From Deltaproteobacteria bacterium (GTDB taxonomy: Bacteria > Myxococcota_A > UBA796 > UBA2385), in NCBI GenBank assembly GCA_016792625.1, contig JAEUKK010000039.1, positions 1 through 64,000 on the forward strand: 64,000 bases of DNA, written 5' to 3'. Positions 7,570-14,784 of this stretch are shown piece after piece (the stretch's first letter is position 1; the number at the start of each line of letters is the position of its first letter). Both the position numbers and the translations under genes were made by a program. Under the pieces are notes generated by a model, which saw nothing but the letters and a program-made list of their open reading frames with translations, did no database searches and was not told the origin of the DNA.

Positions 7570-8837
7570 CGGTCACCTCGGGCGGGGGCAGCGGCCCCCG
7601 CAGGCGAAGAGGGGGGCGCCGAGAGGATGGTGCCCAGGGCGAAGTCGAGGCCCAGGTCGGTGTCGGCGTCGCAGAGGCGCACGCCGTCGACGTAGAGCTG
7701 CGGGGTCAGCACGGGCAGCTCGTTCTTGACCGCCCAGCGCAGGCTCTGGTTGAGCTGCGCCTTGACGTTGGCGCCGCCCACACAATTCTTGAGCTCGGGG
7801 AACTGCTGGAGCACGAGGCGCTTGGCGGCCTCGGGGTCGGCCGCCGCCTCGGTGCGGATCTGCTCTTGGTGCACAAAAGCCCAGTCGATCACCCGCTTGG
7901 CGTCGGTCTTGGCGCAGAGCACCGCCTCAGAGATGGTGCAGGCGCCGGGGTGCATGGTGCCCCCGACCATCCAGTTGCAGGAGTTGTCGAGGGGGAAGAG
8001 CAGCACCTTGCGGTCGAGCGCCCCCGCGTGGCCCGAGGCGAGCAGCCGATCTTCAAAGCCCTTGCACGAAGGACAGAGCGGGTCGAGCACCTCGATGGCC
8101 GCCCGACCCCCGGGGTGCGGGTCGAGCGGCAGCAGCACACCCTTGGGGTCATCGGTCGCGGTCAGCTTGCCACAGGTGCCGATGTACTTGCCGTGATCGG
8201 GCACCAAGGCGGCCCACGCGGCGGCGGGCAGGGCGACAAAGCCGACCAGCGCGCCGAGCAGGCCCAGCGCACGGGAGGGCGCGGCGGAGGGCAGGTCGCC
8301 GATGGCGTCTTCGATGCCGCCCCGGGCGCCCTGGGCGCGGTAGGCCCAGACCGCGCCGATGAAGCTGACCAAGCTGCTGATGTAGATGCCGAGGCAGACC
8401 TTGCAGAGCGCGTCGAGCACAAAGAGCGAGAGCGTGCCCATGCCGAGGCTGGTGAGCAGCGGGATGGTGGCCGCCGCGAGCAGGGACTGGGCCGCGCCCT
8501 TGTCTTGCCCGCTCGGCGAGAGCAGGCCCGAGGCGCCGCGCCACAGCAGAAAGGCGAACATCGACATGCCGGGCAGGCTGACCGGCAAGCCGCCCCAGAA
8601 CAGGCTGCGCAACACCGAGCTGTAGGGGCTCATCAGCGTGACGTGGCAGCCGCTGGTGCCGCTGGCGTCGGGCGCGCCGAGGCCGGGGATGATGCTGCAG
8701 TGCAGCCCGTGCACCTGGCGGTCGAGGTGCTGGGCGAAGTCATAGGTCGACACGCTGGCGAAGAGCAGGCCCAGCGCGGCGCCGACCGTGAGCACGATCA
8801 GCGGGAGGCGGTCAGGGGGCGGAGATCGGTCGTACAC
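7566..8837 (-). CDS. VKOR-DsbA fusion: disulfide-bond-forming membrane protein
   Basis: 423 aa. The N-terminal half is a vitamin K epoxide reductase domain with several transmembrane helices. It has the loop cysteine pair Cys47 (LHC) and Cys64 (SGC) and the membrane CxxC Cys145-Cys148 (ALCKVC). After a last helix (about residues 190-212) comes a periplasmic DsbA/thioredoxin-like domain with CPSC (Cys255-Cys258). Bacterial VKORs oxidise DsbA-like partners and pass electrons to quinones; here enzyme and partner are fused, a known architecture. The start is GTG, 5-6 bases after GGAG. First gene of the three-gene redox cluster. Confidence 0.92.
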   Translation of the reverse strand: MYDRSPPPDRLPLIVLTVGAALGLLFASVSTYDFAQHLDRQVHGLHCSIIPGLGAPDASGTSGCHVTLMSPYSSVLRSLFWGGLPVSLPGMSMFAFLLWRGASGLLSPSGQDKGAAQSLLAAATIPLLTSLGMGTLSLFVLDALCKVCLGIYISSLVSFIGAVWAYRAQGARGGIEDAIGDLPSAAPSRALGLLGALVGFVALPAAAWAALVPDHGKYIGTCGKLTATDDPKGVLLPLDPHPGGRAAIEVLDPLCPSCKGFEDRLLASGHAGALDRKVLLFPLDNSCNWMVGGTMHPGACTISEAVLCAKTDAKRVIDWAFVHQEQIRTEAAADPEAAKRLVLQQFPELKNCVGGANVKAQLNQSLRWAVKNELPVLTPQLYVDGVRLCDADTDLGLDFALGTILSAPPSSPAGAAAPARGDR

Positions 8838-8975
8838 GGGCGCTCCAAGGCGGGCGCGCCGCTAATCCGGGCGCGCGCCCCGGCACCGCCCGCGCCGACA
8901 GGTGCAGCGCGCCGGGCGTGCTTGTCACCTGCTTTTTGCCCGCGGTGCGGCGATCCGCGCGCTGCGGTGGCCTTC

Positions 8976-9114
8976 GGGCGGCCCCGCCGGCGCGGCCGGC
9001 GGGCCGGGCGCTGCGCGGGGTCGCTGCGCTCCGTCGCCGGGCGGGCCCGGCGACCCGCTGCGCGGCCGCTCCGCTCCCTGCCGCGCGCGAGGCGGGGGTG
9101 GGCGCAGCGCGCGC
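8976..9114 (-). repeat. GC-rich dispersed element B, copy 1
   Basis: About 139 bp, nearly identical (roughly 97% by eye) to 18388-18528 in the same orientation. Read on the minus strand it starts about 23 bases after the stop of the XRE regulator gene with the anchor CGCCTCGCGCGCG (complement of 9082-9094), then alternating inverted blocks such as GGGTCGCCGGGCCCGCCCGGCGAC that can form strong hairpins. No coding function. With copy 2 it brackets the XRE-helicase-restriction block. Confidence 0.85.
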
Positions 9115-9116
9115 CA

Positions 9117-9473
9117 TCAGCGCGTCGGGAGCCGCGCAGCGACTTTGACCAGCTCGGTGAGCTGAGGGCGATACTCTGTCGGAACTTCACGGAACAAGTG
9201 CACCAACTTCAGCTCTTCGTCGCTCAGGCCGAGGTCGGGCTGCGTGGTCACCCCGTCGAGGATCAAGCTCATCGGCACGCCGAAGATGCGGCTCAGCTCG
9301 CCCAGCGTGACGAAGGACGGCCCCATCGCGCCGGTCTCGACGCGGCTGAGGCTGCCCGGTTGCAGCCCGATCCGCTCTGCGAGGTCTTCTTGGGTGAACC
9401 CGCGCTCCAAGCGGAGCGCCCGGATTCGTGCGCCGATCATGCGGGTAAGGTCTGCGTCGCGTCGTTTTGGCAT
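9117..9473 (-). CDS. XRE-family helix-turn-helix regulator
   Basis: 118 aa. A cro/C1-type HTH occupies about residues 12-66 (IRALRLERGFTQEDLAERIG, then GSLSRVETG), with a 50-residue acidic C-terminal part ending in KVAARLPTR. I chose the ATG giving MPKRRDADL, which has a GGAAGGG upstream; a longer frame reaches further but its extension is not protein-like. It is divergent from the helicase/restriction operon and is the obvious candidate to control it or the small genes between (inference). Base composition is lower in GC than the flanking core genes. Confidence 0.88.
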   Translation of the reverse strand: MPKRRDADLTRMIGARIRALRLERGFTQEDLAERIGLQPGSLSRVETGAMGPSFVTLGELSRIFGVPMSLILDGVTTQPDLGLSDEELKLVHLFREVPTEYRPQLTELVKVAARLPTR

Positions 9474-9530
9474 GGCGGCATCCCACCCTTCCTGTGCCCA
9501 GCGCGGAAGGGCGTACACAGAAACCCGCAC

Positions 9531-9752
9531 ATGAACGAATTGCGTCAACTCCAAAGCGCCTTGCAGCAGGGCCGATTGGTCAACCGCAGCGGCGGATCGC
9601 CCGAGCCGCCCCCGTGGCCGGTGAGGCGCGGGCGGCCGGTGCCCCTGCGCAGCCCTTTCGCTGGTGGTGCGCTGCGCCAGCACGTTGATTCCGACAGGCA
9701 AGGCCGCTGGGAGGGCGCGAGAGCCGCAGGGCAGGCGACTGATTCACACTAA
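9531..9752 (+). CDS. Possible small protein, 73 aa (uncertain)
   Basis: The ATG opens MNELRQLQSALQQGRLVN, a plausible amphipathic helical N-terminus, but the rest is Arg/Gly/Pro-rich and there is no clear Shine-Dalgarno. It is divergent from the XRE regulator, a common place for small genes controlled by such regulators. It could equally be a chance frame. Confidence 0.3.
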   Translation: MNELRQLQSALQQGRLVNRSGGSPEPPPWPVRRGRPVPLRSPFAGGALRQHVDSDRQGRWEGARAAGQATDSH

Positions 9753-9938
9753 TATTCAACTGTTTACCGTCATGTACTCAAAACGAATCTCGCCTATTGC
9801 GTTTTCAGAACAGCTCCTGTACACATCCCAGCCGCAGAGCGGCCGCCACCGCCCCAGAGGCTCCATGCACACCACGCGCTCCAGACCGCTGTCTGCTCCC
9901 GGGTCCGAGGGCCGCCGATCCGCCCGGCGGGTGCGCCC
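9753..9938. promoter_or_regulatory. A/T-richer upstream region of the helicase/restriction operon
   Basis: About 9740-9830 is distinctly A/T-richer than the surroundings (for example CTAATATTCAACTG and CAAAACGAATCTCG). This is the most likely place for the promoter of the plus-strand operon, although I cannot identify -35/-10 boxes with confidence. TGTACACA at about 9819-9826 and a related GTACACAG at 9512-9519 could be parts of regulator sites. The change in composition also marks the left edge of the lower-GC block. Confidence 0.35.
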
Positions 9939-10091
9939 ATGGCGGTGACGCTGGATCAGCTGTTTGAGCGGGCGGAGGGCAGGCGTTCCCATCAACGCAT
10001 TGATATCCGGCCACTTGCTCACCTCAAGTCATCGTGCGGTGTCGACGGTGCGGTGCTCGTCATCAGCGAGCGTGCACACCTGACGTTGTAG
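9939..10091 (+). CDS. Small protein, 50 aa, upstream of the helicase gene
   Basis: The ATG frame reads MAVTLDQLFERAEGRRSHQR and ends in VLVISERAHLTL before a TAG. Its stop is 13 bases before the helicase start, and the helicase Shine-Dalgarno (GGAG) overlaps the stop, so the two would be transcribed together. Codon use is ordinary and the sequence looks like real protein. It could be a short accessory protein of the defence operon or the remnant of a larger gene. No family recognised. Confidence 0.4.
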   Translation: MAVTLDQLFERAEGRRSHQRIDIRPLAHLKSSCGVDGAVLVISERAHLTL

Positions 10092-10104
10092 GAGTGCGTC
10101 GAAA

Positions 10105-12990
10105 ATGGCGTTGACGAAGGCACAAGCGGAAGCAGTGGCGACAGTAGACGGGCCGCTCCTCATCATCGCAGGTCCCGGGTCTGGCAAGACATCAACGCTG
10201 GTCGAGCGGATCGCCCATCTCGTCATGAATCTCGGCGTCGATCCGAGCGCGATCATGGTCTCGACCTTCACAGAGAAGGCAGCCATGGAGCTCATCGCAA
10301 GGGTGAGCCGACGCCTCACCGATGCTGGCGTGCAGCTCAACCTCGCCGAGATGGGCATCGGCACTTTGCACAGCCTGTGTCTGCGATGGCTTGATGAGCA
10401 CCGCGACCGGACACGCCTCAAGCGTAGTTATCAAGTCCTCGACCAATTCGAGCAGGCGTACCTTCTTTTCCGCAGCTATGAACAATTTAGGGCGACACCG
10501 GAGCTCGCCCTCGTTGTCCCCGGCAAGCTGCCCGCGTGGACGCTCGCCGAGCGCCTCGCCGCGCGTTTCAACCAGTGCAGCGAAGAGCTCCTCGATCCCA
10601 GGGCGCTCATGGCTGATGTCGACCCGGCCACCGCCGCGCTAGGCGTCCTCTATCAACGCTACCTCGACCTACTCGCAGACCCGAAACACAACGCGCTCGA
10701 CTTCTCGCTCATCCAGGTCGAGGCGTGGCGGTTGATCAGCAGCGCCCCAGACATCCTCGAAGCGCTACAGCGCCGCTACCGCTACATCATGATCGATGAG
10801 TACCAAGACACAAACACCGTACAGGAAGCTATTGTCGCAAAGCTTGCCGCAGGCCATGGCAACCTCTGTGTGGTGGGCGACGATGACCAAGCGTTGTATC
10901 GCTTCCGCGGCGCCACGGTGCGAAACATCCTTGAGTTCGAACACTTGCTGCCGGGGCGCGCCTGTGCCGTTGTGCGCCTCGAGGACAACTTCCGGTCACA
11001 TCAACACATCGTTGATTTCTATAGCGAATGGATGACCAAGCTGGAGTGGTCCGACGGCCAGCGCAGCTTCCGTCACAGCAAGCAGCTCCGCGCCGCGGCG
11101 AACCGACCCTGGATCGGCCCAGCGGTGCAACGGGTCAGCGCGAGCAGCGTCGAGGGCTGGTGCGCCGAAGTGACGGAGGCCCTATTCGCGCTGCGCGACG
11201 AAGGATCGCTCGGCGACTGGAACCAAGTGGCGTTCCTCTTCCGCTCCCTCAAGCACGATGATGTCCTCACTCTCGCCGCATACCTCGAACGCCAGGGAGT
11301 TGGAGTGTATGCGCCTCGCTCTCGGATGTTCTTCGATCGCCCAGAGGTCCTCCTCACCGTCGGCGCGCTGCTCTACCTGTTCCCACAATCGTGGAGCGTT
11401 CTGACGACCCGATGGCCGGATGACGGCCAGCGGCCCGACGTCTGGGCTTGGTTCGACGCCAGCCTTCAGGCGTTCGTCGACATCGCCCGAGAACCGGCCC
11501 ACCGCGATCTCCTCGTGTGGGCGAAACACCTGCGCCAGACGCATGGCGCGCTGGCCGAGCCGACTGACTACGCGTTCGCAGGGCTGTTCTACCAGCTGCT
11601 GCAGTTCGAACCATGGGCGCAGCACCTGGGCGACTCTGCGCGCGGCGGCGTGAAGGACTCGCGACCTGCCCGAAACCTCGCGATCCTCAGCCAGCTCCTC
11701 ACCCGCTTCGAGCATCTGCACGGAATTGATGTGCTCAAGCCAGACTACCTCGAGTTAAACCTTAAGCACCTCCTTTGCAACTACCTTCGCTTCCTGTTCG
11801 ACGGCGGCATCGAAGAGTTTGAAGACGAGGCCGAAATCGCGCCCTCAGGCTGCGTCAGCTTCTTTACAATCCACCAGAGCAAAGGACTAGAGTTCCCAGT
11901 GGTGGTGGTGGGGTCTCTGTACGCATCGCCGAGGTCCACATCCGATCCTCTCGGTGAGCATCTGGCCGAGGTACACTTCTCAAAGCCGCCCTACGAGCCG
12001 ATTGACGCCATCGCCAACTTCGACTTTTGGCGGCTCTACTATGTCGCCTTTTCCCGCGCGCAGAACCTCCTTCTGCTTACCGACCCCGCCCGCAGCGGCC
12101 ACGGCGCAAATCCCTCAAAGACGTTCCGGCCCGTGGTCGCTCACCTGCCGAGTTGGCGCTCACACCGCCCCGCCCTTCAACAGCTCGAGCTTATGCCGGT
12201 GGTGAAGAGCCACCTACAGCGGGCCTACTCGTTCACTGGCCATGTCTCGGTCTTCGAGACCTGCGCCCGACAGTACCAAGTGTTCAAGGACTTAGACTTC
12301 GCTCCCGTTCGGTCTCAGGCCATTTTGTTCGGAACCCTCGTCCACCAAACCATTGAGGATGTGCACCGATCCGCCATGGCCGAAGGTGACGCCGCCCTGA
12401 CGCATGGGGCCGTCGAAGCGTGGTTCGACGAAAACTATCGGTTTCTCTCAGCGCGAGAACGCAAGTACCTCGCACCGAGTACGCGCGCAGCTGCGCTACG
12501 CCAGGTCCTTCGCTATGTCAGCGCACAGCGCGCCCGCGGCGGCGACCAAGTATGGGCACGGCTGGTCGACGCCGAGGTCGACGTCTCGCTGTTGCGGCCC
12601 GGATACCTCCTCAAAGGGTCCGTCGACCTCCTCCGCGACGAGGGTGGTGGCCTCGAAGTGCTTGACTTCAAGACCGAAACCAAGCCCGACCTGCGCGACC
12701 CAACCCAAGTCGACCGGTACCGCCGGCAGCTTGAGGTCTATGCACACCTCGTCGAGGGGCAGACCGGTAAACCGGTAACCAAGATGACGCTATACTATAC
12801 CGGTGAGCCAGATGGTTCAAACCCGATGATCTCGTGGCCCGTGGATCGCCGCCGGGTCGATCAGACGCTCGACACAATCGACGGGGTCGTCGAGCGAATT
12901 GAGAAGAAGGACTTTCACCAGCCCGACCGGCCGCGCGGGCGGGTCTGCGACGGCTGCGACCTCAAGGCGCACTGCGACCGCAGATGTTGA
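10105..12990 (+). CDS. UvrD/Rep-family helicase with PD-(D/E)XK nuclease and Fe-S cysteines
   Basis: 961 aa. Superfamily 1A helicase: motif I GPGSGKTST (about residues 22-30), motif II IDEYQDTN (about 230), motif III VGDDDQALYRFRGA, motif V QSKGLEFPVVVV and motif VI YYVAFSRAQN. The C-terminal part is a RecB/AddB-like nuclease with LDFKTE (about 851-858). It has cysteines of a predicted 4Fe-4S cluster: one at FETCARQY (about 720) and three in CDGCDLKAHCDRRC at the end. Such enzymes unwind and degrade DNA ends. It lies 39 bases upstream of the methyltransferase gene and shares its lower GC content, so it probably works with the restriction-modification pair. Not a housekeeping RecBCD subunit by size or context (inference). 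Confidence 0.9.
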   Translation: MALTKAQAEAVATVDGPLLIIAGPGSGKTSTLVERIAHLVMNLGVDPSAIMVSTFTEKAAMELIARVSRRLTDAGVQLNLAEMGIGTLHSLCLRWLDEHRDRTRLKRSYQVLDQFEQAYLLFRSYEQFRATPELALVVPGKLPAWTLAERLAARFNQCSEELLDPRALMADVDPATAALGVLYQRYLDLLADPKHNALDFSLIQVEAWRLISSAPDILEALQRRYRYIMIDEYQDTNTVQEAIVAKLAAGHGNLCVVGDDDQALYRFRGATVRNILEFEHLLPGRACAVVRLEDNFRSHQHIVDFYSEWMTKLEWSDGQRSFRHSKQLRAAANRPWIGPAVQRVSASSVEGWCAEVTEALFALRDEGSLGDWNQVAFLFRSLKHDDVLTLAAYLERQGVGVYAPRSRMFFDRPEVLLTVGALLYLFPQSWSVLTTRWPDDGQRPDVWAWFDASLQAFVDIAREPAHRDLLVWAKHLRQTHGALAEPTDYAFAGLFYQLLQFEPWAQHLGDSARGGVKDSRPARNLAILSQLLTRFEHLHGIDVLKPDYLELNLKHLLCNYLRFLFDGGIEEFEDEAEIAPSGCVSFFTIHQSKGLEFPVVVVGSLYASPRSTSDPLGEHLAEVHFSKPPYEPIDAIANFDFWRLYYVAFSRAQNLLLLTDPARSGHGANPSKTFRPVVAHLPSWRSHRPALQQLELMPVVKSHLQRAYSFTGHVSVFETCARQYQVFKDLDFAPVRSQAILFGTLVHQTIEDVHRSAMAEGDAALTHGAVEAWFDENYRFLSARERKYLAPSTRAAALRQVLRYVSAQRARGGDQVWARLVDAEVDVSLLRPGYLLKGSVDLLRDEGGGLEVLDFKTETKPDLRDPTQVDRYRRQLEVYAHLVEGQTGKPVTKMTLYYTGEPDGSNPMISWPVDRRRVDQTLDTIDGVVERIEKKDFHQPDRPRGRVCDGCDLKAHCDRRC

Positions 12991-13029
12991 GGGCATGCGA
13001 CCTACTTGCTCACACTTCAGGAGTTGACC

Positions 13030-14784
13030 ATGGCGAAGGATAAGAAGACCGACGACGGAAGCATTCAGTTGGAGTTCCCCCCGATTCGAGGCTACCCCGA
13101 GCTTCGGTGGGCGGGAAAGCGGCCCCTGCGGACTCTGCACCACTACCCAGCACAGCTTCGCGACCGCTACGGAAGCAGCGCCCCGGACGGTTGGCGTAAC
13201 CGCTTGTATTGGGGGGACAACCTTCAGGTTATGGCTCATTTGGTAGGTGAGTTTAAGGGTAGGGTCAACCTGATCTACATTGATCCCCCGTTCGACTCGA
13301 AGGCAGAGTACAAGAAGCGTATTTCATACGCCGGGACCGAAGTTGCAAGCGACCTAAGCATGTTCGAGGAAAAACAGTACGGTGACATGTGGGCAAGCGA
13401 AGAGTACCTGCAACAAATGTATGAACGCCTACTGCTCGCATGGTCCCTGCTTCACGAATCCGGTTCAATATTCCTGCACTGCGACTGGCACGCAAACGCC
13501 TACCTCAGACTCATCCTGAACGAAGTATTCGGCGCAAACAATTGTAGGAACGAAATCGTATGGTGCTACACTGGGCCATCAGCCGCAAGGACCAACTTCC
13601 CGCGGAAGCATGACACGATCCTTTACTATGTCAAGAACCAATCTGCGCCGTTTCGGATGCCCAGGATCGCTCACAAAAGCGGTGTGCACAACACCGGGCA
13701 GGTATTCGGAGCAGCGTCCGCTGCCGACCAAGACCTGAAGGAGCGACTCGAGTCCGAGGGCAAGAAGGTCGAGAGCTGGTGGGTGGACATCTGGTCAACC
13801 GACCGCTATCGGTCTGAAATGGTGGGTTACCCGACACAAAAACCAGAACTTCTAATCCAGCGCATCATAGAATGCGCAACACAACCCGGCGAGCTGGTCT
13901 TCGACGCGTTTATGGGCTCGGGCACAACCCAGGCAGTAGCTACGAAGCTGGGTCGCCGCTTTCTGGGCTCCGACATCAACCTGGGTGCAGTGAATACGAC
14001 TATCGCTCGCCTACAACAGATCAGCATCGACACTCGGACACCCACAACAATATCTCCCGACTCATCTGTAGCGCCCGGGTTCGACCTATACACCGTCAAT
14101 CACTACGACGTGTTCCGAAACGAGGTCGAAGCTCGGCCGCTCTTGATGGAAGCCCTCGGCATCAGCCCCGGCGGCCAAGCACCCTGGGACGGCACACGCG
14201 AAGGCCGTGTAGTGAAGGTCATGCCGATCAACCGCATCGCCACGCGAGCAGACCTGAATGACATCCTCCACGGGGTCAACCCGAAAGCCTGGGAGCGTCA
14301 AGCGCAAGATAAACCCAAGGACCCAGCTGAGCGGATCACGCTGGTCTGTATGGGGCACGAGCCCGACCTCGGCTTGCACCTGCGCCTTGAGCTCGAGAAG
14401 CTCGGGCATTTCAAGATCGACGTCGAAGTAGTCGACGTCTTGCGACATGGCGCAAAACTCGAATTTAAGCGAAACACCGAAGCGCTCGTTGAGGCCAAGG
14501 GAGGGAAACTTCGCATCGTCAGCTTCTATCCTATGAACCTACTGCAGAAGCTCAGCTTGGAGCGCGAGCGGGTTGAAGACTGGCGCGAACTGGTCGAACG
14601 GGTGCAAATCGACTGGAACTACGACGGCGCGGTGTTTACACCGACCCACGTCGACGCACCGGCAAGGAAGGGCGCAACGGTCAACGGTACCTACGCGATC
14701 CCCGCTGGTGCCAAGACCATCCGCGTGCGGATCACCGACCTGCTCTCGGAGTCCTGGGAAGACTCGGTGGAGGTGGGTGGATGA
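13030..14784 (+). CDS. Type III-like DNA adenine methyltransferase (Mod)
   Basis: 584 aa. Beta-class amino-methyltransferase: catalytic motif IV as DPPF (about residues 85-88, in LIYIDPPFDS) comes first, and the SAM-binding motif I (FDAFMGSGTTQ, about 290-300) comes after a target-recognition region. That order is typical of type III Mod subunits and predicts N6-adenine methylation. About 250 C-terminal residues follow that may contact the Res subunit. The ATG follows AGGAG with 7 bases spacing; a longer TTG frame is rejected. Its stop overlaps the start of the Res gene (ATGA). Confidence 0.9.
   Translation: MAKDKKTDDGSIQLEFPPIRGYPELRWAGKRPLRTLHHYPAQLRDRYGSSAPDGWRNRLYWGDNLQVMAHLVGEFKGRVNLIYIDPPFDSKAEYKKRISYAGTEVASDLSMFEEKQYGDMWASEEYLQQMYERLLLAWSLLHESGSIFLHCDWHANAYLRLILNEVFGANNCRNEIVWCYTGPSAARTNFPRKHDTILYYVKNQSAPFRMPRIAHKSGVHNTGQVFGAASAADQDLKERLESEGKKVESWWVDIWSTDRYRSEMVGYPTQKPELLIQRIIECATQPGELVFDAFMGSGTTQAVATKLGRRFLGSDINLGAVNTTIARLQQISIDTRTPTTISPDSSVAPGFDLYTVNHYDVFRNEVEARPLLMEALGISPGGQAPWDGTREGRVVKVMPINRIATRADLNDILHGVNPKAWERQAQDKPKDPAERITLVCMGHEPDLGLHLRLELEKLGHFKIDVEVVDVLRHGAKLEFKRNTEALVEAKGGKLRIVSFYPMNLLQKLSLERERVEDWRELVERVQIDWNYDGAVFTPTHVDAPARKGATVNGTYAIPAGAKTIRVRITDLLSESWEDSVEVGG

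Noticed and set aside
7866..9752. 628-codon plus-strand frame across the VKOR gene and element B
   Set aside because: It crosses the antisense of a well-defined gene and a non-coding repeat; only its last 73 codons have a possible independent start and are listed separately with low confidence.
9756..10022. 88-codon minus-strand frame in the promoter region of the restriction operon
   Set aside because: Opposite to the more plausible 50-aa gene and A/T-rich regulatory DNA, with no ribosome binding site or recognisable sequence.
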